64,000 nt of DNA from an uncultured Alistipes sp. (GCA_944323075.1 CALURC010000016.1:821332-885331); one strand, 5' to 3'; shown: positions 48,854 through 60,200, counted from the first letter of the stretch. The notes: generated by a model from the sequence alone, not told the origin. Translations and numbers: made by a program.

Positions 48854-49540
48854 ATGGACTCGATCATCCAACTTCAAGGAATCAACAAAACCTACAATAA
48901 CGGAAGTCCTCTACATGTTCTGAAAGGCATAGACCTCGAAATTCAACGAGGTGAAATGGTATCCATTATGGGAGCCTCTGGTTCAGGAAAGTCTACCTTA
49001 CTGAACATTTTGGGAATCCTCGATAACTACGATACCGGAACCTACTATCTGAACGGCCAGCTTATCAAAAATCCGACAGAAACTCAAGCCGCCGAATATC
49101 GAAACCGGATGATCGGATTCATTTTCCAATCGTTCAATTTGATCAACTACAAAAATGCCCAAGAAAACGTCGCACTTCCGCTCTACTATCAAGGGGTATC
49201 ACGCCGGAAGCGAAATGCAATCGCACTCGAATTTCTCGACACGCTCGGGCTGCGTGACTGGGCCACACATATGCCTAACGAACTCTCTGGTGGACAAAAA
49301 CAACGGGTTGCTATTGCTCGAGCTTTAATCACCCACCCTCAAATTATTCTGGCCGATGAGCCGACTGGAGCATTGGACAGCAAAACCTCACAGGAAGTTA
49401 TGGATCTGCTGCGAGAAGTGAACAACACCGGCATGACCGTCATATTAGTCACTCACGCCCAAGAGGTAGCCGATCAAACCGATAGAATTATCCGTATCAA
49501 AGACGGCCTCATCGGCTCGATAACCGACTTGAAATCATGA
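48854..49540 (+). CDS. ABC exporter ATP-binding subunit, MacB/LolD type
   Basis: A 228-residue ATPase with all catalytic motifs: Walker [10 protein letters not shown] near residue 40, a Q-loop (FIFQSFNLI), the signature [15 protein letters not shown], Walker [13 protein letters not shown] and the switch His in LVTHAQE. It energises the two permeases downstream. Its last four bases overlap the next start (ATGA), indicating coupled translation. Confidence 0.95.
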   Translation: MDSIIQLQGINKTYNNGSPLHVLKGIDLEIQRGEMVSIMGASGSGKSTLLNILGILDNYDTGTYYLNGQLIKNPTETQAAEYRNRMIGFIFQSFNLINYKNAQENVALPLYYQGVSRRKRNAIALEFLDTLGLRDWATHMPNELSGGQKQRVAIARALITHPQIILADEPTGALDSKTSQEVMDLLREVNNTGMTVILVTHAQEVADQTDRIIRIKDGLIGSITDLKS

Positions 49541-50793
49541 GGGAACAGCTCCAAGAGATATTTGCCACAATAAAACGCAACAAACTGCGGACATTCCTGA
49601 CCGGCTTCTCCGTTGCTTGGGGTATCTTCATGCTGATTATTCTGCTGGGTTCGGGAAACGGATTAAAACACGGCATTACAGACAACTTCAGCGATGGCGC
49701 TCTCAATACAATAACCCTCTACGGAGGTTATGCATCGATGCCTTATCAAGGTTTTCAGAACGGACGAAGAATTCGGCTTAATGAACGCGACATGGAAATT
49801 CTGAAAACAACTTTCCCAAATCAGGTTCAAGACATTACAGCACGCGCCTACCACGGCAATTCGCAAATGGCCTACGGAAAAGAGTACTATTCGACCAATC
49901 TGTATGGCGTCACCTCCGATTATGCTTCAATCGATGGAATCACACTTACGTCGGGTCGGTTTATTAACGAAACGGACGTCAAAGAGCGTCGAAAAGTTGT
50001 CGTTTTGGACAAACTCGCCACAACGACACTTTTCAAAGACGAAGATCCCGTAGGGAAAACGGTGTTAATCGACAAAATGGGATACACCGTAGTGGGTACC
50101 TACAAAAGCAACGAATACTTCCAATCATCAAATGTATACGTACCTCTCTCAACAATGTTCCTGATCTATATGGGCGATAAACGGGAGGTAAACAACATCG
50201 CATTTACGGTCGAGGGAATCGAAACGACCGAACAAAGCGATGCGTTCAAAGAGAAAATCCGTGCACGGTTGGGGGCTGCCCACAGCTTTAATCCAGAAGA
50301 CCGCCAGGCCATGTGGATCAGCGACAGAATGGAAAATTATAAAGATACGATGTTGATTTTTCGAGGAATAACAATCTTCATATGGATCATCGGTATTGGA
50401 ACACTAATCGCTGGTATCGTGGGAGTGAGCAACATTATGCTGGTAACGGTCCGCGAACGAACATTCGAGTTCGGCATCCGTAAAGCGATGGGAGCCAAAC
50501 CCTCTTCGCTAATTAAACTTGTTTTACTCGAATCGATCTTAATTACAGGAACATTCGGATACATCGGCATGATCGGCGGAGTTGGAATCATGGAGGTAGT
50601 CAACCTGTTTGTCGAACGAGCGGCAGCAGCCTCTCCCGACGGATTCCAAATGTTTAAGAACCCGACGCTCGACCTGTCGACCATGTTGAGTGCAACCCTC
50701 GTTCTGATTATAGCAGGTATGATCGCCGGATACGTCCCGGCTCGAAGAGCTGCACAAATCAAAACGATCGATGCCATGAGGCACAACAAATAA
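49537..50793 (+). CDS. ABC exporter permease, MacB/FtsX type (first copy)
   Basis: A 418-residue MacB-like permease. It has an N-terminal membrane helix (about 20-40: [21 protein letters not shown]), a large periplasmic MacB_PCD domain (about 45-270) and three C-terminal helices of the FtsX domain with [28 protein letters not shown]. These mechanotransmission exporters move drugs, peptides or lipoproteins from the periplasm. The paralogous second permease follows after 38 bases. Confidence 0.93.
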   Translation: MREQLQEIFATIKRNKLRTFLTGFSVAWGIFMLIILLGSGNGLKHGITDNFSDGALNTITLYGGYASMPYQGFQNGRRIRLNERDMEILKTTFPNQVQDITARAYHGNSQMAYGKEYYSTNLYGVTSDYASIDGITLTSGRFINETDVKERRKVVVLDKLATTTLFKDEDPVGKTVLIDKMGYTVVGTYKSNEYFQSSNVYVPLSTMFLIYMGDKREVNNIAFTVEGIETTEQSDAFKEKIRARLGAAHSFNPEDRQAMWISDRMENYKDTMLIFRGITIFIWIIGIGTLIAGIVGVSNIMLVTVRERTFEFGIRKAMGAKPSSLIKLVLLESILITGTFGYIGMIGGVGIMEVVNLFVERAAAASPDGFQMFKNPTLDLSTMLSATLVLIIAGMIAGYVPARRAAQIKTIDAMRHNK

Positions 50794-50831
50794 CGAAAAA
50801 AGTACGAATACGATTAACCCGCTATAACAAG

Positions 50832-52088
50832 ATGTTCGATTTAGACCGTTGGGAAGAGATATGGCAGACCATTAACCGAAACCGCAAACGCAGTATTATG
50901 ACGGCATTCGGAGTCTTTTGGGGGATCTTCATGCTAACCATCATGATGGGAGCCGGATTGGGACTAAAACGCCTTATGCTTTCCAATTTTGGGAATATGG
51001 CCGTAAACTCCTGTTTTTATTGGGGAGGACAAACCTCACTTCCCTACAAAGGGCTCCCGTCGGGCCGCCGGTGGCAACTCGAGAATGAAGATATGGCAGC
51101 AATCAAGACCCAGGTTCCAGGTGTAAAAAGCGTAGCGGGCATTATCTGGGGTAGCACCTACAAATTCAGCAGGCAAGATAAAAAGGGAGATTACCAACTG
51201 ATGGGATACACGCCTGAATTCCAAGAGATATCTCCCCAGACGATGCGTTACGGCCGATACATCAACGACATTGACATGACCCAACAACGTAAAGTTTGCG
51301 TGATTACCGAACAGGTATGGGAAGAGCTTTTCCCAAATCGGGAAAACCCGGTAGGGCAAACCATCCGGATGAACAACATGTATCTGACGGTCGTTGGCGT
51401 TAGTATTCCACCCCGGAACGGCGTACAATTCCAGAGTTCCACATCAGTCCTGATACCCTTCTCGACCCTGCAAAAAATGTATAATAAGGGAAACAAATTC
51501 GACGGGATGGCAGTAGCCGCATACGACAACTGGGACATCAAAGAGGTGGAAGAGAATGTAAAAAAGGTGTTCCAAGCCCGGCATACTCTCTCTCCGGATG
51601 ATAATAAAGCAGTACAAGGATTTAATTTGGGAGATCTGTTCAATAAGTTTTCCGGCCTTTTCAGCGGCATCAGCATCCTGACATGGATCGTAGGAATCGG
51701 GACTCTGCTGGCCGGAATCGTCGGAGTCAGCAACATCATGTTGGTTACGGTCCGTGAACGAACACAAGAGATCGGAATCAGACGGGCCCTCGGAGCCAAA
51801 CCGCGCACGATCATCTCCCAGATCATGAGCGAAAGTTTTGTATTGACTTTCGTCTCTGGTATTTTCGGATTGGCTTTGGCAATCGGCATTTTATCCCTTG
51901 CCGAGACACTACTTACGGCTATGACGGCATCCCCGGGAGGAGGTGGAATGCAAATCAACACGCAAATATCGTTTGGCCTTGCACTCGGCTCTACCGGCAT
52001 CCTGATTCTCGGCAGTCTGCTGGCCGGAATTCTTCCCGCAAATCGGGCTCTCAGCATAAAACCGGTCGACGCCATACGTGAAGAATAA
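50832..52088 (+). CDS. ABC exporter permease, MacB/FtsX type (second copy)
   Basis: A 418-residue paralogue of the preceding permease with identical layout and length (GVFWGIFMLTIMMGAG helix, periplasmic domain, [28 protein letters not shown]). The two probably form a heterodimer with one ATPase. The periplasmic domains have diverged much more than the FtsX helices. The membrane-fusion gene follows after 21 bases. Confidence 0.93.
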   Translation: MFDLDRWEEIWQTINRNRKRSIMTAFGVFWGIFMLTIMMGAGLGLKRLMLSNFGNMAVNSCFYWGGQTSLPYKGLPSGRRWQLENEDMAAIKTQVPGVKSVAGIIWGSTYKFSRQDKKGDYQLMGYTPEFQEISPQTMRYGRYINDIDMTQQRKVCVITEQVWEELFPNRENPVGQTIRMNNMYLTVVGVSIPPRNGVQFQSSTSVLIPFSTLQKMYNKGNKFDGMAVAAYDNWDIKEVEENVKKVFQARHTLSPDDNKAVQGFNLGDLFNKFSGLFSGISILTWIVGIGTLLAGIVGVSNIMLVTVRERTQEIGIRRALGAKPRTIISQIMSESFVLTFVSGIFGLALAIGILSLAETLLTAMTASPGGGGMQINTQISFGLALGSTGILILGSLLAGILPANRALSIKPVDAIREE

Positions 52089-52109
52089 ACAACTACTAAA
52101 AACGATGAT

Positions 52110-53219
52110 ATGAAAAAAGTTTTGAAAATCTCGCTCGGAGTGCTTTTCCTGCTTCTGCTCGTCGGCACTTTCGTATTTCTATGGAATAAGACCCGTCCGG
52201 AAAAGGAGGTCTTCGCCATCGTCAAACCACACATCGACACCCTCGAAAAACGAGCCGTGGCAACAGGTAAAGTGGAACCCCGCGACGAGGTTCTGATCAA
52301 ACCGCAAATCTCGGGTATCATTTCCGAAATTTACAAGGAGGCCGGAGAGTTGGTTCAACAGGGAGAGGTTATTGCCAAGGTGAAGGTGATTCCCGAAATG
52401 GCTACGCTCAACAGCGCCGAATCGCGGGTCAACGTAGCCAAAATCAGCCTCGAACAGACACAGCGCGACTACGACCGGGTCAAAGAGCTCTTTGACTCCG
52501 GAGTTATTTCCAAAGAGGAGTTTGAACAGAGCGAAACCGCTCTTTCACGAGCCGAAGAGGAGATGCAGAACGCAAAAGATAATCTGGAGATCGTCCAAAA
52601 CGGTATCGCCAGCCGAAATGCCGAAATGAGTAACACGCAAATACGTTCCACCATCACGGGTATGATTCTCGACGTTCCGGTGAAGGTCGGAAACTCGGTC
52701 ATCCAGTCCAATACCTTCAACGACGGAACGACCATCGCTACGGTCGCCGACCTGAACGACATGATTTTCCGCGGAAAGGTAGACGAAACCGAAGTAGGAC
52801 GTCTCAAAGAACAGATGCCTGTCAAGCTGACCATCGGAGCCTTGCAAGACATCTCGTTGGATGCCACACTCGAATATATCGCTCCGAAAGGAACAGAGGA
52901 GAATGGCGTAGTCATGTTCGAAATCAAAGCCGCAACAAAAGTGCCGGCCGATATCTTTATCCGCGCAGGATACAGTGCAAACGCAGATATCGTTATCGAA
53001 CGTCGCGAAGGAGTATTGACCATTCCGGAAAGCTCCGTAACATTCGAAGGAAACAAAACCTATGTCAATCTGCTTACCAGCGACTCTACCGCCGTGGAAC
53101 AGACCTTTGAACGCAAAGAAGTTACTCTCGGCATGTCAGACGGCGTAAACATCGAGATCAAGGAAGGTCTTACGGGGGATGAAAGTCTTAAAGGTGAAAA
53201 GATCACAACTCCACGCTAA
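52110..53219 (+). CDS. Membrane-fusion (periplasmic adaptor) protein of the ABC exporter
   Basis: A 369-residue HlyD/MacA-type adaptor. It has one N-terminal membrane anchor (about 5-25: ISLGVLFLLLLVGTFVFLW), a lipoyl-like segment, a long coiled coil (about 90-165, rich in Glu, Gln and Ala), then beta-barrel and membrane-proximal domains (IRAGYSANADIVIERREGVLTIPESSV). It links the permease pair to the TolC channel that follows. Confidence 0.93.
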   Translation: MKKVLKISLGVLFLLLLVGTFVFLWNKTRPEKEVFAIVKPHIDTLEKRAVATGKVEPRDEVLIKPQISGIISEIYKEAGELVQQGEVIAKVKVIPEMATLNSAESRVNVAKISLEQTQRDYDRVKELFDSGVISKEEFEQSETALSRAEEEMQNAKDNLEIVQNGIASRNAEMSNTQIRSTITGMILDVPVKVGNSVIQSNTFNDGTTIATVADLNDMIFRGKVDETEVGRLKEQMPVKLTIGALQDISLDATLEYIAPKGTEENGVVMFEIKAATKVPADIFIRAGYSANADIVIERREGVLTIPESSVTFEGNKTYVNLLTSDSTAVEQTFERKEVTLGMSDGVNIEIKEGLTGDESLKGEKITTPR

Positions 53220-53262
53220 TCTTCACGAACAACCTTTTTCATATCGTACAAAATTTTCGAAC

Positions 53263-54609
53263 ATGACGCGGAAAAACATACTCATCCTGTTGTCTTCGGC
53301 ACTGATCGGACTGCAAGGTATCCATGCTCAAACGGCATGGACACTGAAACAGTGCATCGATTATGCCATAGAGCACAACATCACCGTCCAACAATTACAG
53401 ATCAACAGCGAGAATCAGGAGATACGACTGAACACTGCACGCAACAGCCGGCTGCCAAATCTGAACGTCAATTTGGGAGAAAACGTTTCGTTCGGACGAG
53501 GAGCCGGACGTGACGACCGGATTGTCGACAACACGCAGATATCCACATCGATGGGAGCATCCGCAAGTGTCTCTGTCTTTCAAGGCATGGCCATCAAGCA
53601 CAACATTGCGGGCCGAACCTTGGACCTCAAGGCTGCTTTGAAAGACCTGGACCGGGCCAAAGAGGATGTTGCACTGAATGTCGCATCACTTTACCTTCAG
53701 GTTTTGCTGAACAAAGAGCTGGTAAAAGTAGCCGAAAGTCAGGTCGAACTGAGCAGACAACAAGTTACCCGGAGCGAATTGTTGGTCAAAAATGGGAAAA
53801 GCCCCGACTCGGAGTTATACGAAAGCAAAGCCCTACTTGCCAACGACGAACTGACCCTGACTCAAGCCCGCAATTCTCTACAACTTGCACTGCTCGATCT
53901 GAGTCAAGCACTGAATCTTGAAGATAAAGAGGGTTTCGACATCACGACACCCGACTTAGGAACAATCACATTAGCGTCGATGAGTCGAATGGAACAACCG
54001 AACGTAATCTATGACTATGCAGTAGGCAACCGTCCGAGCATACAGGCTGAAAAGCTCCGATTGGAGAGCAGCTATTCAGCATTGAAGTCCGCCAAATCAG
54101 CTCGATATCCATCAGTTACCTTGGGATTCGGATACAACAACGGTTACTACTACTCCATCGCAGAACATGCGCAAAATGTTGCCTTCTTCAAACAGCTTAA
54201 ATATAACGGCAGCGAGTACATCGGACTGAATGTCAGCATTCCGATCTTCAATCGATTCTCTACACGCAACAACATCCGAACTGCTCAAAACAGCATAAAA
54301 ATACAGGAGTTGGCTGTCACTGAGGCCCAAAGAAACTTGCGCAAAGAGATTGAACAAAGCTACTACAATGCGGATGCTGCCTACCAGAAATTCCTATCGT
54401 CGGAAAAATCACTCGAAGCTGCACGCGAGGCTTTCCGCTACCAAGAAGAGAAGACAAATGCCGGACGATCGACAATCTTCGACTACAACGATGCCAAAAC
54501 ACGTATGGTTCGCTCCGAATCAGAAATGGTGCAGGCAAAATTTGAATTCATCTTCCGGCGGAAGATCCTCGATTTTTATGCCGGACAGCCTCTTGATTTC
54601 GGAAACTAA
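53263..54609 (+). CDS. TolC-family outer-membrane efflux channel
   Basis: A 448-residue outer-membrane factor. It has a signal peptide (MTRKNILILLSSALIGLQGIHAQ), then two repeats of the TolC helical/beta layout: WTLKQCIDYAIEHNITVQQLQINSE near the start and the matching NRPSIQAEKLRLESSYSALKSAKS near residue 260. I start it at ATG 53263 because it gives a proper signal peptide. The frame is open 84 bases further upstream but overlaps the adaptor gene. It closes the export operon, ahead of a terminator. Confidence 0.93.
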   Translation: MTRKNILILLSSALIGLQGIHAQTAWTLKQCIDYAIEHNITVQQLQINSENQEIRLNTARNSRLPNLNVNLGENVSFGRGAGRDDRIVDNTQISTSMGASASVSVFQGMAIKHNIAGRTLDLKAALKDLDRAKEDVALNVASLYLQVLLNKELVKVAESQVELSRQQVTRSELLVKNGKSPDSELYESKALLANDELTLTQARNSLQLALLDLSQALNLEDKEGFDITTPDLGTITLASMSRMEQPNVIYDYAVGNRPSIQAEKLRLESSYSALKSAKSARYPSVTLGFGYNNGYYYSIAEHAQNVAFFKQLKYNGSEYIGLNVSIPIFNRFSTRNNIRTAQNSIKIQELAVTEAQRNLRKEIEQSYYNADAAYQKFLSSEKSLEAAREAFRYQEEKTNAGRSTIFDYNDAKTRMVRSESEMVQAKFEFIFRRKILDFYAGQPLDFGN

Positions 54610-54633
54610 GAATCGACTACAACTCTATACATT

Positions 54634-54680
54634 GAGAGAGAAGTTTACTCCGGCATGCATGTAACTTCTCTCTCTTTTTT
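54634..54680 (+). terminator. Terminator of the ABC exporter operon
   Basis: GAGAGAGAAGTT plus AC pairs with GTAACTTCTCTCTC (one bulged T, 12-base loop) and is followed by a run of seven T, 25 bases after the channel gene stop. Confidence 0.85.
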
Positions 54681-54750
54681 TCGTTATACTTTCGGCATAA
54701 CATTTGTGCGGCAGAAAAAAGTATTACACCCTTTTCCCGATATACCCGTA

Positions 54751-55185
54751 ATGAAACAGTTTATCATATTCAGCTTAATCTCTGCTTTCTGTTTAATCTT
54801 CAATTCTCTTGACGCACGCATCATTACGGCCAATCAGGACAAGCTTCCACCTCCGGTACAAAATTTTATCGCAACACATTTCCCTAGTCTGAGAATCACA
54901 ATCATCAAAATCGACTCAGATCCGAAACAGCATTACGAGGTACTTCTCAGCAACGGATATTCCATTATATTTCCCAAAAGAGGAAATTGGACAAGTATTG
55001 ACGGCAGTACGGAAAATATCCCCGCTTCGTTTCTACCTGAAAACATCGGAAAATATCTCGACAGTATCCACGCAAGTGACAAGATATGTGCAATTAAACG
55101 AGACAAATCGAGTTATGAAATATCTCTGGATAACGGTTCAAGACTCTATTTCAATAAAAAAGGTGTTCTCGACGAGTCTGAATAA
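54751..55185 (+). CDS. PepSY-like periplasmic protein
   Basis: A 144-residue secreted protein. The signal peptide is MKQFIIFSLISAFCLIFNSLDA; two PepSY-like repeats (about 30-85 and 95-144) follow, with the family pattern of LPPPVQNFIATHFP, then YEVLLSNGYSIIFPKRGNW, then YEISLDNGSRLYFNKKG. Such proteins are common in Bacteroidota and their function is unknown. The start at 54751 is chosen for its signal peptide; the open frame upstream runs into the terminator of the export operon, so this gene is transcribed separately. Confidence 0.82.
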   Translation: MKQFIIFSLISAFCLIFNSLDARIITANQDKLPPPVQNFIATHFPSLRITIIKIDSDPKQHYEVLLSNGYSIIFPKRGNWTSIDGSTENIPASFLPENIGKYLDSIHASDKICAIKRDKSSYEISLDNGSRLYFNKKGVLDESE

Positions 55186-55207
55186 CCGCTTCTAACCGTC
55201 CGTAAGA

Positions 55208-55699
55208 TCAATACAACGAGATAAACTCATAACTATTTCCTACGCCATCCAGATAAGACAAAAAGTCTTGCAACGAAATGACTACAGTCCCTGTATTGTC
55301 GTTCGGATGAAAACTCAACGATTTCTGCTCTTTCAGCTTCTCATCTAAAAAGAGATACACGTGATTCTCCTTATCATTGATCAGTCCAAAAGGAGAAACT
55401 GACCCGGGTTTCAGACCCAAATATCGTTCCATACGCTGCTCCGAAGCAAATGAAAGCTTGCCTTGGTGTAACAGATGTTCCAAATCATGGATCGCCAAAC
55501 TCTGTTCGCAATCGAAAACGACCAGATAGTGACGATTTCCCTTATGGTTCCGAAAAAACAAATTTTTACAATGTTTCGAGCCATCATTACGCCAATATTG
55601 CTTGGCTATATCGATAGTCGGAGCCTCTGGGTGCTCATAATATTCATACCTCAGACCATGCCGGTCCAAATAATCGAAAACTACCTGTTTACGATCCAT
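55208..55699 (-). CDS. YbaK/ProX-type aminoacyl-tRNA deacylase
   Basis: A 163-residue editing-domain protein that removes mischarged amino acids from tRNA, in this subgroup typically Ala from tRNA-Pro. Features are TIDIAKQYWRNDGSKHCKNLFFRNHKGNRHYLVVFDCEQ (about 29-67, including the conserved Lys), GLKPGSVSPFGLIND and FHPNDNTGTVVI with the FHP motif. I start it at 55699 (MDRKQVVF): the upstream extension is a hydrophobic stretch in noncoding sequence that crosses a -7-like TAACTTTG (55721-55728). It is divergent from the GH32-like gene. Confidence 0.9.
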   Translation of the reverse strand: MDRKQVVFDYLDRHGLRYEYYEHPEAPTIDIAKQYWRNDGSKHCKNLFFRNHKGNRHYLVVFDCEQSLAIHDLEHLLHQGKLSFASEQRMERYLGLKPGSVSPFGLINDKENHVYLFLDEKLKEQKSLSFHPNDNTGTVVISLQDFLSYLDGVGNSYEFISLY

Positions 55700-55778
55700 C
55701 TTATAAAAATTAATTTTACACAAAGTTACCATAAGTATCAAAAATATAATAACTTTAGATAAAAATCTTTGTAAGATT

Positions 55779-57218
55779 ATGGTAACTCTACATTTTAGAG
55801 ATCTGTTGTATTCCACAATATTCCTTGTAACATGTGGAATAGTTTCTCCCCATTATTTATCCGCTAAAACCGATCAAAACAAACTTACGCAAACTACAAA
55901 AGCAATGCTACACTTCCGGCCAGAAGGTATGAAAGCCGGAGATGTAATTCCTTTTTTCTGGAAAGGATCCTACCATCTTTTCTATTTAAAAGGTCCTGAT
56001 TGGGGACATATCGTCAGCCAAGATCTTTTACATTGGCAAGAACTACCCAAAGCTTTAGAGAAAGGCGACGACCCCTTAGGCCCTGACTGGGAAAGTATCT
56101 GGACCGGAAGTATCGTCGAACACAACGGAACATTCTACCTCTTCTATACCGGCAAAAACAGCAGCGATCCGCTCGGAGACCAAAAAGTTATGCAGGCAAG
56201 AAGTACAGATCTGATTCACTGGAAAAAACATCCGGAGTATACTTTTTATGCCGATGGAAAAATCTACTGGAACAAAACCATAAACGGAGCGATCGACGAC
56301 AAACAAATTTATCATCATCAAGCATTTCGGGATCCACATGTAATATGGAATCAGGAAGAAAAGGTCTGGTGGCTTGCACTACACTCTGTTGCGGCAGACG
56401 GTTCTTCCCCGAATGTCGGACTCTACACCTCTTCCGACCTGACACATTGGACTCCACACACACCTCTCATCATCTATCCGAATTCTGTTTCAGGAGATTG
56501 TCCGGACGTATTCGCACTGAAAGGCCTGTGGAACGTCAATTGTGCCGACTACCACTACATGCAAGTCAATACAACAGGAATACACAATCCGGAAATACGC
56601 CCGTACGATTGTGGTGATCTTCGTGTTGCCAAGACAATGTACGATGGGAGACGCCGCATCCTAATCGGTTGGATCGGCGACTATAAGGACTCTTCCGATA
56701 ACGGCACTTATGAATGGGGGGGTGACCTCAGTATGCCTCGCGAATTGTATGCCGACAACACAGGACAATTATGCCAACGTCCGGTAAAAGAGGTCCTGAA
56801 ACTCTTCTCCGAAACGACATTTCAGAAAAGAAACGTAAATCTGGACACTCCGATATCTGCCCCACAGACTTGTATGCTTACAGCCACTCTGAATCCTAAC
56901 GGGACACAATCGACAGCGACGATCAGATTTCGGGAATCTCCAGATCGCAACGACAGTTATCATCTGACGATCGATTTCAATACCCGCGAGATCACTATCG
57001 GGAGTAAATACAAAAGCTTCAACCGAACCTGTGATTTCGATTCCCAAAAACCGTTACAGGTTCAAATTTTTCTTGACGGATCGATTGTCGAGTGCTTTAT
57101 TGACGGCGCCTACTGTTTCACTATGCGCATTTACGATTTAACGGACGGCAATATCTCTTTTTCATCCACATCACCAGAGTTAACCGTCGAAAAAGTCTCT
57201 ATTAAAACAATACGATAA
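55779..57218 (+). CDS. Secreted GH32-like (clan GH-J) glycosidase with altered catalytic motifs
   Basis: A 479-residue exported protein with a signal peptide to about residue 29. A five-bladed propeller domain (about 40-330) and a C-terminal beta-sandwich (about 350-479: IFLDGSIVECFID) match GH32. The RDP motif is intact (R184-D185-P186). The nucleophile region reads AGDVIPFFW, with D55 as candidate instead of the usual WMNDPNG. The acid/base motif ECP reads DCP (D240). Typical members cleave fructans or sucrose; the substituted motifs suggest a distinct subgroup, possibly with another substrate. It is monocistronic. Confidence 0.8.
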   Translation: MVTLHFRDLLYSTIFLVTCGIVSPHYLSAKTDQNKLTQTTKAMLHFRPEGMKAGDVIPFFWKGSYHLFYLKGPDWGHIVSQDLLHWQELPKALEKGDDPLGPDWESIWTGSIVEHNGTFYLFYTGKNSSDPLGDQKVMQARSTDLIHWKKHPEYTFYADGKIYWNKTINGAIDDKQIYHHQAFRDPHVIWNQEEKVWWLALHSVAADGSSPNVGLYTSSDLTHWTPHTPLIIYPNSVSGDCPDVFALKGLWNVNCADYHYMQVNTTGIHNPEIRPYDCGDLRVAKTMYDGRRRILIGWIGDYKDSSDNGTYEWGGDLSMPRELYADNTGQLCQRPVKEVLKLFSETTFQKRNVNLDTPISAPQTCMLTATLNPNGTQSTATIRFRESPDRNDSYHLTIDFNTREITIGSKYKSFNRTCDFDSQKPLQVQIFLDGSIVECFIDGAYCFTMRIYDLTDGNISFSSTSPELTVEKVSIKTIR

Positions 57219-57235
57219 ATTCTATATATACAAAG

Positions 57236-57275
57236 CGAGAGAGAGCCGGAAGTTTGTTCTTCCGGCTCTCTCTCG
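57236..57275. terminator. Bidirectional terminator between the GH32-like gene and rpoC
   Basis: A perfect 17-bp stem (starts CGAGAGAGAGCC, ends GGCTCTCTCTCG) with a 6-base loop TTTGTT, between converging genes 17 bases after one stop and 18 before the other. Confidence 0.9.
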
Positions 57276-57293
57276 TTCTTATCTAACAATCAA

Positions 57294-60200
57294 TTATTTT
57301 CCTGAGACCATATTATCATAATCATCCTTTGCACCGACGATAATCGAATTGAACTCACGCTGTCCTGTACCGGCAGGAATCAAGTGACCGCAAATCACAT
57401 TCTCTTTCAGGTTCTCCAATGGATCGACCTTTCCAAGAATTGCCGCTTCATTCAACACTTTCGTTGTCTCCTGGAATGATGCAGCTGACATAAAGCTACT
57501 TGTCTGCAAAGCTGCACGGGTAATACCTTGAAGCACTTGGTTCGACGTAGCAGGAACGACATCACGCACTTGAACGAGTTTCAAATCCTTCCGTTTAAGC
57601 ATCGAGTTCTCGTCGCGCAACTTACGCAGGGTAACGATCATACCCGGTTTCATCACTTCTGAGTCTCCGGCATCCGTCACAACCACCTTGTCGTAGAGTT
57701 CGTCGTTGACATTCATGAACTCCCATTTATCGACAATCTGTTCCTCCATAAAGCGGGTATCTCCCGGATCCTCGATCTTCACCTTGTTCATCATCTGACG
57801 AACGATAACTTCGAAGTGCTTGTCGTTGATCTTCACACCCTGCATCCGGTACACCTCCTGAACCTCGTTGACGATGTACTCCTGAACTTTGGTCGGACCT
57901 TGAATAGCCAAGATATCACTCGGAGTCACGGCTCCATCAGACAACGGCATACCAGCCCGGACATAGTCGTTCTCCTGTACCAATATCTGACGCGACAACG
58001 GAACCAAATAGCGTTTCACATCACCAGCTTTAGAGGTAATAACGATTTCGCGGTTACCACGTTTGATCTTACCGAATGAAACCTCACCATCGATTTCCGA
58101 AACGACAGCGGGATTCGACGGGTTACGAGCCTCGAACAACTCCGTGACACGAGGCAGACCACCCGTGATATCGCCCGCTTTACCTACGGCTCTCGGGATC
58201 TTGATCAGAATCTCACCAGCTTTAATCGCAGCATCTTCTTTAACGACGATATGTGCTCCTACCGGCAAGTTGTACTGTTTCTGCTCTTCGCCCTGACTGT
58301 TCAGAATCTTAATAACCGGGTTCTTCGTCTTATCACGCGATTCGGTAATCACTTTTTCACGGAAACCGGTCTGTTCATCGAACTCATCACGATAGGTAAC
58401 ACCTTCAATGACGTTGTCAAATGCCACCTTACCATCGTATTCAGAGATAATCACCGCATTGTACGGATCCCATTCGCAAACCAGATCGCCCTTCTTCACC
58501 AAATCTCCATCATTGAAATAGAGCGTCGATCCATAAGGCAGGTTGTGTGTATAGAGTACGATATCCGTGTTGACATCTACGATACGCAATTCTGACAACC
58601 GACTGATAACGGTCTGTACTTCTTTACCATTCGCTTCGCTCTTGATCACACGGAGATCGTCAATTTCGAGACGTCCTTCGTAACGGGAAACGACACTGTT
58701 ATCGGTTGCCACACCACCGGCAACACCACCGACGTGGAACGTACGCAGAGTCAGCTGAGTACCCGGCTCACCGATTGACTGAGCCGCAATCACACCTACG
58801 ACTTCACCCTTCTGAACCATACGTCCGGTTGCCAAGTTACGGCCATAACATTTCGCACATACCCCGTGACGAGACTCGCAAGTCAACACCGAACGAATAT
58901 CAACCGACTCTATGTGTGCTGCATCGATCGCTTCAGCTATCGCTTCGGTGATCTCTTCACCTGCTGCCACGATCAACTCTCCCGTATGCGGATCATAGAC
59001 ATCGTGTACCGTCGTACGACCCAAGATACGTTCATACAGCGTCTGTACCACATCTTCATTCCGCTTGATCGCCGTTGCCGTCAAACCACGGAGCGTTCCG
59101 CAGTCCTCCTCGCAGATAATCACATCCTGTGCAACATCGACCAGACGACGCGTCAAATAACCGGCATCTGCCGTTTTCAAGGCCGTATCGGCCAAACCTT
59201 TACGCGCACCGTGCGTCGAGACGAAATACTCCAACACCGAAAGACCCTCCTTGAAGTTCGAAAGAATCGGGTTTTCGATAACTTGACCGCCTTCGGCTCC
59301 TGACTTTTGCGGTTTCGCCATCAATCCACGCATTCCGGAGAGCTGACGAATCTGCTCTTTAGAACCACGGGCTCCGGAATCCAGCATCATGTACACCGGA
59401 TTGAAACCTTGCATATCCTTGGTCAGATGATCGAGCACCGTCTTGGTCAACTTCATGTTGATGTTCGTCCAAATGTCGATGATCTGATTGTATCGTTCGT
59501 TGTTGGTAATAAGACCCATGTTGTAGCTCTCCATCACCTCTTCAACACGGTCGTAACCCTCCTGTACCAAAGCGCCTTTCTCTTCGGGAATGATCACGGC
59601 GTCCAAGTTGAAGGACAATCCTCCCTTGAATGCCATCTGGTATCCCATGCTCTTGATATCGTCCAAGAAGGCTGCCGTACGGTCAGCTCCGGCCTTTTTC
59701 ATCACCATACCGATGATGTCACGCAGGGACCTCTTGGTCAACACTTCGTTGATATATCCCACTTCGGGCGGAACGACCTGATTGAAGATCACCCGACCTA
59801 CCGTCGTATCGATCAGCTTGCGCTCCTTATTTCCGGCTTCATCCACCGTATCGACCATCACCTTCACCTTCGCGTGCAGATCGGCACGTTTCTCGTTGTA
59901 GGCAATAATCACCTCCTCGGGTCCATAGAAACAGAGTCCTTCACCCAATGAACCGGCACGCTCTTTGGTGATGTAATACAACCCGAGCACCATGTCCTGC
60001 GAGGGGACGGTAATCGGCGCACCGTTGGCCGGGTTCAGGATGTTGTGAGAGCCCAACATCAGGATCTGTGCCTCCAAAATTGCGGCATTTCCGAGCGGCA
60101 AGTGCACAGCCATCTGGTCACCATCGAAGTCGGCGTTGAATGCCGTACAAGCCAGCGGGTGCAACTGCAAAGCCTTACCTTCGATCAATTTAGGCTGAAA

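Noticed and set aside
59307-59951. Long plus-strand frames inside rpoC
   Set aside because: Shadows of the conserved rpoC coding sequence.
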